DNA of 64,000 nucleotides from Akebia trifoliata (GCA_017979445.1 CM030706.1:22895884-22959883); one strand, 5' to 3'; counted from the stretch's first letter, positions 23,242 through 35,581 are shown. A program made the numbers and translations. Notes: generated from the sequence alone by a model not told the origin.

Positions 23242-23623
23242 ATTCCCACTTTCAAAAAATATTTAATCATCCTCCTAAGACTTTAGATCCTATCTATTTC
23301 AACCCTTAAACTTCAAGAACTACTCAAGAATTTTAAAGGATGATGGAACTTTTGGTATAAAAATGACGAGCCCTCCACAATGGATTAAGGTGAGGTTGAA
23401 AATGATTAGTTGAATGTGTGGTTGAAAAGTTGAAAAAAAATTGACCATAGAGGCTGATGAAGAATTTGAAAATCATTGGTTTTGAATAGGTTACTGGTTT
23501 TAGAAGAGGGCATTTAGGTCTTATTCATTTATAATAGAAGATTGAAGTCAAGCGGGTCATATGTCACTAATTTGAAAACATAGGGGCTATACTTAAATCA
23601 CTATAATGATAACAATTAGTGCT
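23242..23623. other. Intergenic DNA between CACTA and MITE
   Basis: No coding sequence seen. The stretch about 23500-23590 is the inverted partner of about 16861-16965. ATTAGTGCT at 23615-23623 is the probable left target duplication of the following MITE. Confidence 0.4.
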
Positions 23624-23624
23624 A

Positions 23625-24645
23625 GGGCCGTGCTATTTACACGCACTTTTTTGCTCTCCACACCCACTTAAATGCTACATGTCAATGATGTGTAATTACG
23701 TAAATACTCTTTTGGATTTTATTATATTTTACTGCTTACACCCACCAAACACTCGCTGAACAAATGCAACTTTTCTGCCCTACTGATTTAAAGCATACTA
23801 AAACATCCAAATCAAAATATCATATCAAAGTTCAGTCGAATCCACATAATCAACCAATTTTTCTTTAAAGATTCATCAAATGATCGTGTTTTGATCTGTT
23901 TTTGGGGAAGTTAACATATTTAAGTATTCATCAAATATTCTCTACCATTTTTTTAACCAGTATTTGGCATAATTAAGCATTTTGATAGATGGAAGTTAGT
24001 TTTTATCATTTATTTTCACTTTCTTTTGTTTTTGGAATTGTTTTTAATCATTTTGCAAATGAATAATATTAGAAATCGATTTTATCTTTATTATTTATAT
24101 AAAAAAATAAAATATTCAAAATTTCCAGTATATTCAGTAAGTTAGGATCGAACTCATTAGAACTATTTGGTATGTACCTACCGTATGATCATGGGCGGAT
24201 TTACCCCCCAAAAGAATTTTCAAAATCAATGGATTAGTGAGCCATTGAGAAAGATTTTAGCAGCGGATACAAAAATTTGCTACTATTGCCCCCACAAAAA
24301 AAATTCTACTCTTAGCTGCCATCACAAAAATTTTTCTACTCTTGGTTGCTCCCATATGTGCAAAATCTTGGCTCCATTCCTGCCTATGATAACGTATTTT
24401 TCAATATAGTTCTATCGAATTTATCATTCTTAGATCGGTAATTACATACCGAATAATTCCTTATACAAGATCTTATATGAAGCATTCGATATATTATTAT
24501 CAAACCTTTTTGAAATGTTCAATTTGTATTTATTAAAAATTATTGAAAGATTCAGTAGGCTATTGTTTGTTGTTTTAAAATAAATCGATGGACGAAGCTA
24601 GTAAGTGGGTGTAACGAGCAAAAAATTGGTGTAGATAGCCCGCGC
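23625..24645. mobile_element. Mutator-like MITE with about 45-bp terminal inverted repeats
   Basis: The left end GGGCCGTGCTATTTACAC through ACACCCACTTA is mirrored at the right end, whose reverse complement reads GCGCGGGCTATCTACACC through ACACCCACTTA. Flanks are ATTAGTGCT and ATTAGTGTA, 9-bp near-duplications of the length typical for Mutator elements. No transposase is encoded. A possible smaller nested element with GGGCGGATTT and GGCTCCATTCCTGCC ends lies around 24190-24390. Confidence 0.68.
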
Positions 24646-24654
24646 ATTAGTGTA

Positions 24655-25599
24655 ATAGCGTGAGAACGGATCTACTTTATTTATCTGTTGACTTGAGGTC
24701 TAGGGACCATTAGATTTCTAGAAGGCCCTTTAAAGTCTTCCTGCTCACACGACTACATTTGAAACACACCAACTAAAGTACTCCGGTCTGTTCTTGGCTT
24801 GGTGGGAACTCGTTGGCACTCTCCTTCACCCTTTAAACCCACCACTGTAAGATTCCAAAAAGATTTTTTTTTATGAGAGAAGCTACATTAAATCATGCCT
24901 CATGAGCAGGGGTCCACTCAGGTGTCGCGTTCCTATTTTATGCTATATGGTATTTTTGGTGACTCATTGACCACATGTGAATTTACACACAAAAGATCAG
25001 TTTGATTGGTGATGTGCATCCATTGATTATAGCATTATCTTAAGAATGATTTCTAATCATTGAATTTGAGTTCTTTTCAAGAGATAAGATCTATTTGATA
25101 CAAGTTATTAAACACCATAAATTTTGCTATATAGGATCACCATGGGATGGACCACATATCCATATGGCCAGTGGGTCCAAAAAAAAATGCCACGTGGCAT
25201 AAATGGGGGTGCCACCTGATCTTGGTTAGGAACGGAAAACCTGACTGTATCCCTACTCTAACCTAATTTACAAAAGTACCCTTGTTAATTACAAAACTAT
25301 GTTTATATGTCGATCGTGGCAAGCACTGAGGAGTATGTGTGCACTGTGAGCCAGAAAACGACTCCTCTAACCTCAAGGGCTCAAATTGTACAATTCCCAC
25401 TCTAAGTTTCCAAAAAGATTTTTTTTTATGATAGAAGCTACATCAAATCATGCCTCCACCCAATCAATGGAAATCCCCAAAAAACTATAACCTCAAATGC
25501 TCAAAACAGCGTTTGATACTCTCCAAATGAATGGTTCCTTTCACATTGTAGAATAAAATTTTTTTCCAACCTACTAATCTTTTTGTAGCCTTTCCTTTC
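24655..25599. other. Intergenic DNA upstream of the protease gene, with a direct repeat
   Basis: No coding sequence recognised. A roughly 62-bp segment occurs twice in the same orientation (about 24842-24903 and 25399-25460) with few differences; both copies include CCAAAAAGATTTTTTT and AAATCATGCCTC. Between them, a possible degraded inverted-repeat element carries CAGGTGTCGCGTTCCTA near 24919 and its approximate inverse TAGGAACGGAAAACCTG near 25228. Confidence 0.5.
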
Positions 25600-25607
25600 T
25601 ATAAATA
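25600..25607 (+). promoter_or_regulatory. TATA box of the CDR1-like gene
   Basis: TATAAATA lies 79 bases before the preferred start codon, followed by a CT-rich leader (25625-25660), the usual plant core-promoter layout. Confidence 0.65.
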
Positions 25608-25678
25608 CAGAACCTCGAAACACTCTCCCCATCTTCTTCTCTCTACTTCTCTCCCTATCTATTTGAATGTGTGCAACC

Positions 25679-26991
25679 ATGGCAACCACCACTTCCATTG
25701 TACTTACATTTGTGGTAGTAATAATCTTTTCTTTATTGCCAAACCTACCTGTTGTCAAAGCTCAAATTGGAGGTTTCAGTATTGAACTGATCCACCATGA
25801 ATCCCCCTTATCACCGTTTTATAATCCTTCTGATACATATTCAGACCGCATAAGAAAAGCTGCCCGTCACTCAATAGCTCGTACTAATCGCTTTCATTCA
25901 TCATCTTCTACCAACCTAGACACCATACAATCGGATGTGGTACCAAATGATGGTTCATATCTAATGAAACTTTCCATTGGTACTCCACCTGTCCAAGTCC
26001 TTGCCATTGCTGACACAGGAAGTGATCTTATATGGACACAATGCAAGCCTTGTCAGGAATGTTATGAACAAGATGCCGATCTCTTCGATCCAATACAATC
26101 TTCTACTTACAGAGAGATCTCTTGTCAGTCTAACTATTGCCAATCCTTACCTAGGGCTCATTGTGGCAACACAAGCCAGGATTGCCAATATTTGTATTCT
26201 TATGGGGACGAATCACATACAAATGGAACCCTAGCAACTGAAACCTTGACCTTTGATTCTACTACTGGTAGGCCCATCGCCATTCCCACGCTCGTGTTTG
26301 GCTGCGGACATAACAATGCTGGCACATTTAGTAGTCAAGGGTCAGGACTTATCGGCCTTGGCGGTGGACGCCTATCACTTGTCTCCCAATTGGGTTCTAA
26401 AATTGAGGGAAAATTCTCTTATTGCTTGCTACCCATGTCTGAGAAACATACAAGCAAATTGAATTTTGGCAGTCAAGCTGTAATTTCTGGCAAGGCGTGG
26501 TTTCTACTCCTTTAGTACCCAAAGACCCTGATACATATTACTACCTAACGCTAGAAGGCATTAGCATTGGTAACATAAGGATAGAGAACAACAAAATTTC
26601 TCTCAATCAAGAGGAAGGAAATATCATCATTGATTCAGGAACTACATTAACGATACTAGATGAGGCTTTATATACTAATTTGGAATCGGCGGTAAAGGAG
26701 GCTATAAATCTTGACACGTCCGCAGATCCAAAAGGATCATTCGATCTATGCTATAATACCAAGTCAGATATCAAGGTGCCCGAGATCACCTTTCACTTCA
26801 CTGGGGCCGATCTTCAACTGAATGAGATGAACACATTCATAAAAATATCAGATGATTTGGTGTGCTTGTCCATGGCACCGGCCCGAAGCGTACCTATTTT
26901 CGGTAACTTGGCTCAGATGAATTTTCAGGTGGAGTATGATCTTGTAGGGAAGAAGGTCTCCTTTGCTCCAGCTGATTGCACCAAATACTAG
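25679..26991 (+). CDS. CDR1-like aspartic protease, interrupted by a one-base frameshift
   Basis: A1-family (nepenthesin/CDR1-type) secreted aspartic endopeptidase. I prefer the ATG at 25679 (context ACCATGG) over the in-frame ATG at 25667. A hydrophobic signal peptide (about residues 7-28) ends near VVKAQ, followed by the SIELIHHESPLSPFYNP propeptide start shared by CDR1 proteins. The first catalytic motif is ADTGSDLIWT (Asp about 112), then the cysteine-rich insert (CKPCQECYE..). The second motif IIIDSGTTLT has its Asp near 319. The C-terminus NFQVEYDLVGKKVSFAPADC is complete. Frame 1 runs into a stop at 26513-26515; frame 2 takes over at GVVSTPLVPKD, so one base is missing near 26490-26491. 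Joined length, about 438 residues, fits the family, and there is no intron, as usual. Arabidopsis CDR1 acts in the apoplast in disease-resistance signalling; a similar role here is inference. Confidence 0.88.
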
Positions 26992-27404
26992 TAGGGTTTA
27001 ATATGTCCTTATTGTTCTCGTGTGTGTCCTGTCTTTATTTATAGTGGTAATTGTTTTCGTTTGTTTTTCATTATGATGTATGTGTCGGTTAAGTGTGCAT
27101 CTGTTTCTTCCCATTTGAATGAGAAATCAATTCATTTCTATCCCACTTTGGAATTGGAATATCTTTTCAAAAATTACTTAGTTATAAAAATGAAAAAATC
27201 GAAAATTGTATGTAAAATTTATTACTACATTTATCGTCTAGGTTGTTCATAATCATTAAAAGAAGTACTTAATTAAGAGTGGTGTTAATGAGTACCCGAT
27301 TAATCGATATCCAATGGAAACATAAATTGTTTGTGATTATGAGAAGAGTCCAGATCGTATGCACCCAGGGTGGAGGATTGAAACCCTCCTCGCACACCTC
27401 AATA
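26992..27404. other. 3' flank of the protease gene
   Basis: T-rich 3' UTR-like DNA with no canonical AATAAA in the first 150 bases. AATGAGAAAT near 27119 could serve as a weak polyadenylation signal. No other gene is seen. Confidence 0.35.
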
Positions 27405-27600
27405 TGGGGATGTACATTTTACTCGGAAACTGAACCGAAAAAATTGGGCTGAACCCGGACCAAACCCGTTTGGGTTAAGACCAAACCAAAATCGAATAAA
27501 TTTGGTTCGAGTTTGGATTTAGCCCTCCTAGAGCAGACTGAACCTGTTATATGGACCATTACACGAGATTGAACCTGGACTGATAAACCCAAAAATTAAA

Positions 27601-27703
27601 AAAAAAATTGAATATTTTTCATTTCCCCCTACCCCACAATGGATTTATGATCATTTTAAATCCATTAGGAGGGGTTGGGGGAAAATATTCAATTTTTTTT
27701 TTA
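27601..27703. repeat. Fold-back palindrome with about 40-bp arms
   Basis: The left arm (27601-27647: AAATTGAATATTTTT, CCCCCTACCCC, AATGGATTTA) is the inverse of the right arm (27656-27703) apart from a small bulge and a few mismatches. The loop is TGATCATT. A transcript could form a long hairpin. Confidence 0.8.
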
Positions 27704-28141
27704 TAAATAGCTTATGCTATTCTAAATAATCTACTACTCAACACTCTAAAAATTCTCTCAATTTATCAAAATTCTCTTAATCTCTCTAATTTATTTTCAT
27801 AATTTTATAGTAATTCTCTAAGGTCTCTATTAAGTTGAGATTTGATATTGATTAATTTGATCATCAAGTGATTAAGAATTTCTTCTATGTGACAGGATCA
27901 AGTCATCATCAAATGATCAAAAATTTCTTCAACGTGGCAAGATCAATCGATCAAATCGACACGTGACAAGATCAACCAATCAAAATCAAAATTTTTTATA
28001 TTAAGGTGTAGTGCTTCTAATTTTATTTTATTTTTTCATATTATTAGTAATATTTTTACTCCTGTTTTTATTTTTTCTCTACTTCCGAGTGAAGTTTAAT
28101 CAACCTCTATTATTTTTTATTTTAGTGTTAACTTTTATATA

Positions 28142-29900
28142 ATGGATCCTCAAAATTTTAATAATCAAAAATTTCAAAATTATGATAATATTCCTAATCA
28201 AATCCTTAGTTTTAATAATAAATTTCATTCATTTAGTTACGAAGCTACCAATAAGCCTAAAGCCTCTAATCATAATCCAAATCTCCCAAAAAATTCAATT
28301 TTCTTTATTAGAGGTATGACAACATTTTACATAGATATTGTAAATTCGGACGGAACTAAAATGGAAAAGGTAAAATATAATTATCGTAGTAAAATTTTAA
28401 CTTCTTCCAATACATATACTAGAACAAGCACAAGAAATAAACACATAAAAAATATGTGTCCAAGAAAAAATCAACCCAATATTAGTCAAAATATACTTAG
28501 CTGATTAACCACCGATGAATTAAATATGTGGTCATATGATGTCAAAAGAGTGGTGGGAAACTACTAAATTTTTTGTTGTTAAAGAAATATCATTTTTAGT
28601 AATTGAAAAAATATATTATAAAGAATTTATTCAAAAATATATTTTCTAGAATTACATTAAAAAGAGATATAATGGATATATTTAAAAAAAAAAATTTTAA
28701 TTAAGAATTTATTACAAAATGTACCTAGTAAAATATATTTAACTTAAAATTTATGAACTTCAATTCAAGGTATACCGTATATGTGTGTCACATCATATTT
28801 TATAGATAAAAATTAAAATTTACATAAAAGAATTATATCTTTTATTTTATTAAATTCAAAACATATCAGCTTAGTAATTTTTTAAGCTTTACAAAATATT
28901 TTATTATAATAAAATATTTACAATTACATTAGATAATGCTAATAGTAATAATGTTGTCGTAACTTACCTTAAAGATACTTTATTTGATGGAGAAATTTAA
29001 AAAGCATTTTACATGTTCGTTGTGCAGCACATATTTTAAACTTAATAATACAAGATGATATTTCATATATAAATAATATTTTTGAAAAAATTAAGGAAAT
29101 TATTAGTATTATAAGAGTATCTCATACTAAATAAAAATGATTTGATGAATGTTGCGTATTATTTGGATTACCACCAACTAAATTATTATTAGATGTGCTA
29201 AATCGGTGGAATTCTACCTATTATATGTTACAACACGTATTTCGATATAAAAATCTGTTAAAAAGATATTTAGAATGTAGTGAAACAATTATAGAATAAA
29301 TGATTGAATAATGCATCTAATGTTTTTGAAATTTTGGCGAAATTACAAAAAATAATTCGAAAAAAATATGTTACATTCGTCAAATTTTGTGTCAATTAAC
29401 TGAAATTAAAGAACTTTTAAATTTGAAATGAAATAATAACATTAATTGTCACACAAATTAATTATAAGTTTAATAAATATTAGAAAAATATTCCATATAA
29501 CTTAACATTTTTTTCAATTATGAACCCTGCATTTAAAACTAAGGTTTTACAGCTTATTTTTCATTTAAATAGTGTGATCTTGATGTTGAAGTTGAAATAC
29601 AAAAAATTAAAAAAGACTCATTTGAACTTTATAAATTTTATGAAATTAAGTATGATTTAACTAATGTTAATAAAATGATTGACCCTAATGCAGCATTATC
29701 ATCTTCTAGTTTCAAATCTACTTTTCTTGGACTTTTATCAAGAGCAGATATAAATTTTAGTAATAACAATCCAATTTTCAAATTACAACATTATTTGGAT
29801 TCTGATAACATAGAAATTTGGGATGAGAATCATTATAATATTTTGGATTAGTGGAAAAGTTATAGTATGCAATATCGTGTGTTATCTATTCGTCAAAGAT
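28142..29900 (+). pseudogene. hAT transposase (BED zinc finger / RNase H-like), decayed
   Basis: The first 120 codons are open (28142-28504) and end with a ruined BED finger: KVKYNYRSKILTSSNTYT and RNKHIKNMCPRKN, where the first two metal-binding cysteines are lost while the HIKNMC end remains. Beyond it, in shifting frames, come TLDNANSNNVVVTYL, VRCAAHILNLIIQDD (about 29010-29060), LLDVLNRWNSTYYMLQ (about 29190-29240), and the dimerisation region HYLDSDNIEIWDENHYNILD with WKSYSMQYRVLS (about 29790-29890). These are the conserved blocks of RICESLEEPER/Ac-type hAT transposases in the right order. Many stops are present. Confidence 0.78.
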
Positions 29901-31130
29901 TAACATGCAAAATAAAATAAGAACCAATACGAAAACCTTAACAAGTAAGGGTCAATCCAGAGAGACAACATTCATTCTAAATTTTTGACTTAGCTCGATT
30001 AAGATCTAAAGTAACTAATAAAATCTGATTTGAAGATTAACTAATTGATAGTAGAAATTAATAAAAACTAGAAATAACAATGTAAGGAGACTTAGATCGG
30101 TCAAATCCACGAGAAGCAATAATTATAGAAAATATAAAATGTATTTGATCATTTTTTATCTTGATTTAATCAACAATCTAACATTGTAGATCGGAAGATT
30201 AATTTAATTAAAGCACAAACATTTACTTGAAGATTATAACTACTTTTAAATCGACATATCAGAAAGGGCTAACTTTAAACTACCAAAAACAAAGCATAAT
30301 TTAACTTGACCTAATCTAATGGAGGTATAGCCATAGACTATTGCAAGAGAAAATAAAATAAACAAAAAAAAAAAAGGTATGGGAGAAGAAGAAGTTATTC
30401 TTTTATTGATTCTTGATCTGAAATCTGGCAGTAACTCTTTTTGCTTACAAAGCTTGAAATAAAACTAGGAAACTAGAAACTGATAAAATAGAAGAAAGAA
30501 GAGAGAAGATAAGAGATGATGATTTTGGGTCTGGTCTGGTCTCTATTTATAGAGACCAGATTAGGGTTTTTAGATTCAAAACATTCCGTGTATAACAAAA
30601 TCTCCAAACTTTGATTTGTTAGGTCATGAATCACACCGTCATAAGTCTGCACAAATCTTGAGGCCTTTATTGTCGACTTCACTGTGCCACGACTCTAGTG
30701 GGCCTACTGGGTTTGAAATTTGGTTTAGTTTTTTGGCTTGAATTTTGGAATGCGATGAGATTCTTGTAAATATTTTTCTTTGATCGTTATGTCTCCTATC
30801 TTTGACCCTATCACGATTAATTAACCAAAACTAAGTTAATAATCATAATAAATTCAAATATAACAAAAACATGGACTGTGAATGCATTATCTTTAATTAG
30901 GGGATTTAACGCATATTTTATCCTTAAAGTCTCTGTAATTAGAGCCTCAAAATAGATTTTTTAGACCATAATCACACCCCTAAATCTAGATTATTCTAGT
31001 CTTGAGCAAAAATAAGATAGACATTATTTTCGCAGGTGACACGACTGCATTTAGCAAATGCAGCAAGCCCTTGAATCCCTAGGTTACACCTACTGGACAA
31101 GTTTGACTCGTGAGGGATTGTTGTGAATAT
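29901..31130. repeat. Unclassified non-coding repeat, probably an insertion
   Basis: No coding frame. It starts with a CAAGTAAGGGTCAATCCAGA motif and later has GCAGGTGACACGACTGCATT and CCTAGGTTACACC. A related start (GGCAAGTAAGGGATCGAACC on the minus strand) occurs at the edge of the insertion at 58453-59779. I do not recognise the class; an LTR-derived fragment is likely. Confidence 0.35.
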
Positions 31131-32379
31131 ACCCACAAAATTCAAACATTTTAAGCAATATTAAAATTAAAATCAATGTATGTAGTGAAAACATAACGAT
31201 ATTTTATAAATCAATCAAAGGTCCATGATTTTTGTGAAGAGTCCTAATTTTTATTCCTCATCTTAGAAAGTTTAAGAAATTGATAACTTGAGTTCTTGTA
31301 AAAAAAATTCTGATTAAAGACCAAAAACATCAACATTTCATAACAAGGTTTCAACTCCTAAATGGTTAATACAACATAAATTCTAACTCCAAACTAAGCA
31401 TTTTCTCCAAGATAGTGAGATGTATGGATGTTCCCTTTAATACATTGAAAGAGACTTTATCTGTGATATTCCGCTTACTTAGATTTTTACCATTGATGGC
31501 GTTCACCCTATTGAAATACTATAATTTTGGCCTTATTAGGGTCTTTTAATACTTTTTCAATTTTTACATTTCTTCATCTTTTTAAACTGCTTTCTATTTT
31601 TTCTTTTTTTTCAATGTCTTTTTTATCACCATTATCTTCTTTTTCAAAAAGTAATCAGTCCTTTTCAAGGTACCCAATCTAATCGTATGGTTGGTGTCTA
31701 AGTCATATCAATTCAAATCATATTTTTCTTCTAACTAACCAACCAAAGGACAAAGAGGTCAAAATTCACTAGGCTAAGTTTTCCCTAACACTATAAACAG
31801 AGAAGAGAGTCAACTTTTGTTTAGAAAAGTCTAAATTTCAAGTGATTCAATTAGAAGTGATCTGAAAAAATGATATTTTTCCGTGTTTTTCTAACAAGGA
31901 ATACTAACAATGACTCATTACGAAAAATTTAGGACATGAAACTGAAATCTAAAATTCAAATGTAAAAAGTACATACGAGGATTTTGAAGAAAATATTTTC
32001 AAAAGTGTTGCATTTTTTTAAACTTAAAAATAAATTAAAGGAAAGCTAATTAAACAATGATGAGCTAACCCAATACCCCCAAACCTAAACCAAATATTGT
32101 CCTCAACATGCAATGCAAGTAGGATATAAAGAAAGGGTTAGATCACACATGAAATCAGATTTGGCATTAATTTTTAAAATTTTGTTACAACTAATTTGAA
32201 AAGATTAAAAGTTAAAATAATTATAGTTTCCGCTAAAATTTCTAACTAAGAAAAGAAAATCCTAACTAAGAAGGGAAAAATAATCTAACTAAGAAAATAA
32301 AAACACCTTAATCTCAATCACTCTCTGGGCGATCCTAGCATTTGCACGAGTTTTTCTCTCATCAATGTAGGCCATAATC
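31131..32379. other. AT-rich non-coding DNA, probably 3' region of the Athila-like element
   Basis: No gene or clear repeat boundary seen. It lies downstream, on the minus strand, of the element's last ORF. No 3' LTR was identified. Confidence 0.3.
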
Positions 32380-33480
32380 TGTCTCTACCGCTTTTTAAGA
32401 AAGTATTGACCAGAATGGAGATCCTTGTAACATTGGTTGAACTTTTTCAAACCCCTAAATACCTTTTTCAAAGGCATTATGATGCCCATGCTGGGATACC
32501 TGATTGAGCCAAGACTCATTAGTAAAATTTGGGCTCGGGTTTTTTTCTCATCTGGTAACTCATCAAAATCCTCACCTGGGGAACTATAGCTATGTGGACT
32601 ACCATGCACATCCTTGTGAAGAAGATTTGGGCCCCATAGGCCTTGCACATAAGTCTTGAAAGAGTGGTTCCCTCGAAGGCCTGGAGTCTCTCGACGCAAC
32701 CCTGTGTAGTCAAAGCAGTCAGAAGTGTTTCCATCCTATGCTAAAAAATGTGGTAGACAAGATGAACGAGGGCTAGGGATCGACTCTAGTTCGTTAAAGC
32801 ATCAGTGAGAGTATCGACAAGGAGGCGAGACATGCAGAAACTCTGGTCTCAAGTTTGAATAGAAGACATGATGTATAAATGTTTGGTATACATCCGAGTT
32901 GGATGTTCTGAGTATGTATATCGATGCGGGTAATGAAATGATCGAATGTGAACATTGGTTCACATAACCCATTCTCAACCAAAGGTATCCATAAAATTGC
33001 CTCGATGTCATTCATATCTATTATGATCATAATACCCCTGAAGTTGATGATGGTCGAGGGGACGGATGGATTGGTTGAAATGAAGGACCTGTAGAAGGCC
33101 TTGACATGCTCCTCAACATACCTCTTATTGCCATTATAGAATAATGAACACCAACCCCGAGCGAGGAGTTTATCATGAAACCATGCGTTAATGTTACTTT
33201 CAAAAGCATCGAAAATGGCGATTTTGGGGAAGATGGGATGTAATTTTGTTGGCATGGCTACAATGAGAGTGGAGAAACAATGTGGTCGGCCAAAAAATAA
33301 GGGGAAAGGTGATGTGGAGGTCGTGGCGCACTAGGTGGGCATGACTTTGTGGTTGTGACAACACGGCTGATAGAGCAGTTGGTTGCAACTAGGTCATCGC
33401 AAGAAGATTTAGACGATCACTCTATTTTTGTGTTTAGTAGAAAAGTGCTGGTCAGCTGAAAACTTAAGAGAAGGTGAGTG
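32380..33480 (-). pseudogene. Athila-like downstream ORF (putative plant transposon protein domain), broken
   Basis: Minus-strand segments 33255-32794 and 32699-32385 with frame changes between them. The first contains FHDKLLARGWCSLF, VEEHVKAFYRSF and TIINFRGIMIIIDMNDIEAI. This is the pattern of the plant retroelement protein domain often called putative plant transposon protein (RGW, VrEFY, RG--V-----I--L-LP). A second segment ends with an LGSIRYPSMGIIMPL block. In Athila-like elements an extra ORF of unknown or envelope-like role follows integrase, which matches its location here. Function unknown. Confidence 0.5.
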
Positions 33481-33761
33481 GTTTGTGGAGTGGAGAGAAG
33501 AAGAGAATGAACGAGAATATTTAAAATTTCAAGGTTTTAGTAGGATAGAGGAAAATGTTGTAGGAAAATATATTTTCCAACATAGGACATCCTAAAAAAT
33601 AAATTTTCCAAGAAAATCTTAAGTAGAAAATAAATTTTCTCAAAAAATCTTTTTTTTAAATTTCTTAATTCCCTGCACATTGGTCTTTTATTGGCGAGTT
33701 CAATCTGAGAAAAAGAATTAAACAAAATGTCCAAACTAATTTGGAAAGCCGACTAAATCAA

Positions 33762-33782
33762 GGGTTGCCTTCCAACAAGCGC
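33762..33782 (-). other. Conserved motif following Athila-like integrase genes
   Basis: The minus-strand stretch GCGCTTGTTGGAAGGCAACC (plus one C) is close to the AGCGCTTGTTGGGAGGCAAC motif I recall just past the integrase stop in many plant Athila/Tat elements. The integrase itself lies at 56533-57400, on the other side of element A, so this motif and that gene were originally adjacent. Confidence 0.6.
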
Positions 33783-33844
33783 TAAATTTATTGTCTTAAG
33801 CTAGACAAATACATGAATCTAATCTTGATATACCAGAGTGTTCA

Positions 33845-35559
33845 TGTAGATACCCCAATTTGAATGGGCACCACTTGACAAAGGCTAAAAAACGTATTTT
33901 TATTCGAATGGGCCTAAAGGCCCAAAATCCTAAAAGCATAATGGTTTTATTCCAAATAAAAGCCTAAGGTCTCTTGCGTGACCCATGAGCTAATAAAAAT
34001 GATGGGTCATCCCTCACCACTTCACTTCTCAACCCAACCCAATCCTACCCTAATCAAATCCAACCCAACCCTAATCTCATTAAACCTAAACCAATCCAAT
34101 TCAACCTAAACTACTCTCCCATCTTAAGCCAAAATATCAATCCAACCCAACCACAACTCACCTCTCAAAATCATTCTACTCAACCTCATCATCACACCTA
34201 AAAGCTACACAACTCATACCACAATCCACACCCCATGTCATAATCTACCCCATCACTTTTTCTAAATCATCATCACAACCCATCCCCCATATCTACTTTC
34301 CTTAATCAACTCACCTAACACGCACCCATATCTTTTTAACACATGTCTTCATTTCCTACACCCCTCAAAATATCAACAACCACCTTATCATATAACCATT
34401 CTTCTAATCAATACCCATACCCCTAACCTCACCTAACACTCAATCCAAATGGGTTAAAAAATCCAACCCATTTGGATAAAAAATAATCTACTTACACTAC
34501 CTTCCACATATACCCTCCCATTAACCCTAAATTTCACATACCTTACTTTTAAATCTCATGTCATTCCACACTTTCACCCCATTTTAACCCTAAAAGTCAT
34601 CCCCAAAGTCCTATAAAACCTCTCATTCTCTCACAAAAGCCCCATGCTTGAACACCCCTCTCAAGTCATCTCTCTCATTTCTCCCAATTTCCAAAAAATA
34701 ACTCCTCAACTAACTACCTCAGCCCACTCAACTCTCAATACAAAAGTCTATCAACCTTCAAGTTTTACACTACAAGCTACTCAAGTCAAGATAAAGAAAA
34801 ATACACCAAAAATAAAAAGAAGAAGAGTCAAAGATAGTTAAGTCACGAACAAGGTAGAGTAAGAACAAAAAAAATAATACATCTTCCCCCTTTTATCTCT
34901 TTTATATTTCCTTCCTTTACTTCTCCCTTCTCATTTTTTATTTTATTTTTAGAACAACCTCAGGTATTAGTGGATATACTCCTTTACTTTTGATAGATTA
35001 GGATTTGGATCGGTTGAAAAGGTAAGGCTTGAAAATAATTTTCATAAAATTTTCTTAAAAAAAATCTTACACAATTTGCACTTGTCACAAAATATTTTGA
35101 GCCTAGGACTTTAGGTCCTCTTCTTATGAAGATAGGTCCTTGACCAAAAAGTATACAAATTTTCAAAATTAGCTAAAGGCATAGATCATGGAAGGTCCTC
35201 TACCTCAATAAGGAGGCCTTCCTTAGTTTAAGTCGAAATCAAAGTCCCTTGCATTCAAGGGCACAAATCGATTTTCCCAACCTTCTTTTATTCATTTTTT
35301 AATCGATCGAATCTAAGGTTATTACTTAAGGTGGAGGGAATAGGGTGCCTAACACTTTCCTTATTTCTTAACATAGGCCCCTTTACCTAGATCTTAGGTG
35401 GACCAACAACCTTATCCAAATAAGAGTCACTACAAATAAAAATGCATTTTAGAAACTAATTTTTGAGTGTCTATTCCATACTTTTTTTCTAAAAAATAAT
35501 GGTGGTGACTCCAAATCCAATTAGTAGAGATGTTCGAACTCGAAAATCTCATGTGCACA
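33845..35559 (+). repeat. 5' LTR of element A
   Basis: Starts TGTAGATACCCCAATTT and ends ATGTGCACA just before the PBS. Shares long tracts with 54755-56527, such as ATAATGGTTTTATTCCAAAT and ATGATGGGTCATCCCTCACC. Overall identity looks like about 85% by eye. It is C- and A-rich in the centre. Confidence 0.8.
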
Positions 35560-35562
35560 GCT

Positions 35563-35581
35563 TGGCAATTCCACTAGGGAG
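35563..35581 (+). other. PBS of element A
   Basis: TGGCAATTCCACTAGGGAG, three bases after the LTR end. It is a diverged version of TGGCGACTCCACTGGGGA found in the Ogre/Tat copy. Confidence 0.6.

Larger units (their letters stand above)
27405..29900 (+). mobile_element. Degenerate hAT transposon
   Basis: Begins with GGGGATGTACATTTTACTCG followed by repeated GAACC/GAACCG motifs, the usual subterminal composition of plant Ac/Tag1-type hAT elements, then a leader and a decayed transposase (28142-29900). No matching right terminus was found; similarity ends near 29900, where another repeat begins, so the 3' end seems lost. Confidence 0.62.
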
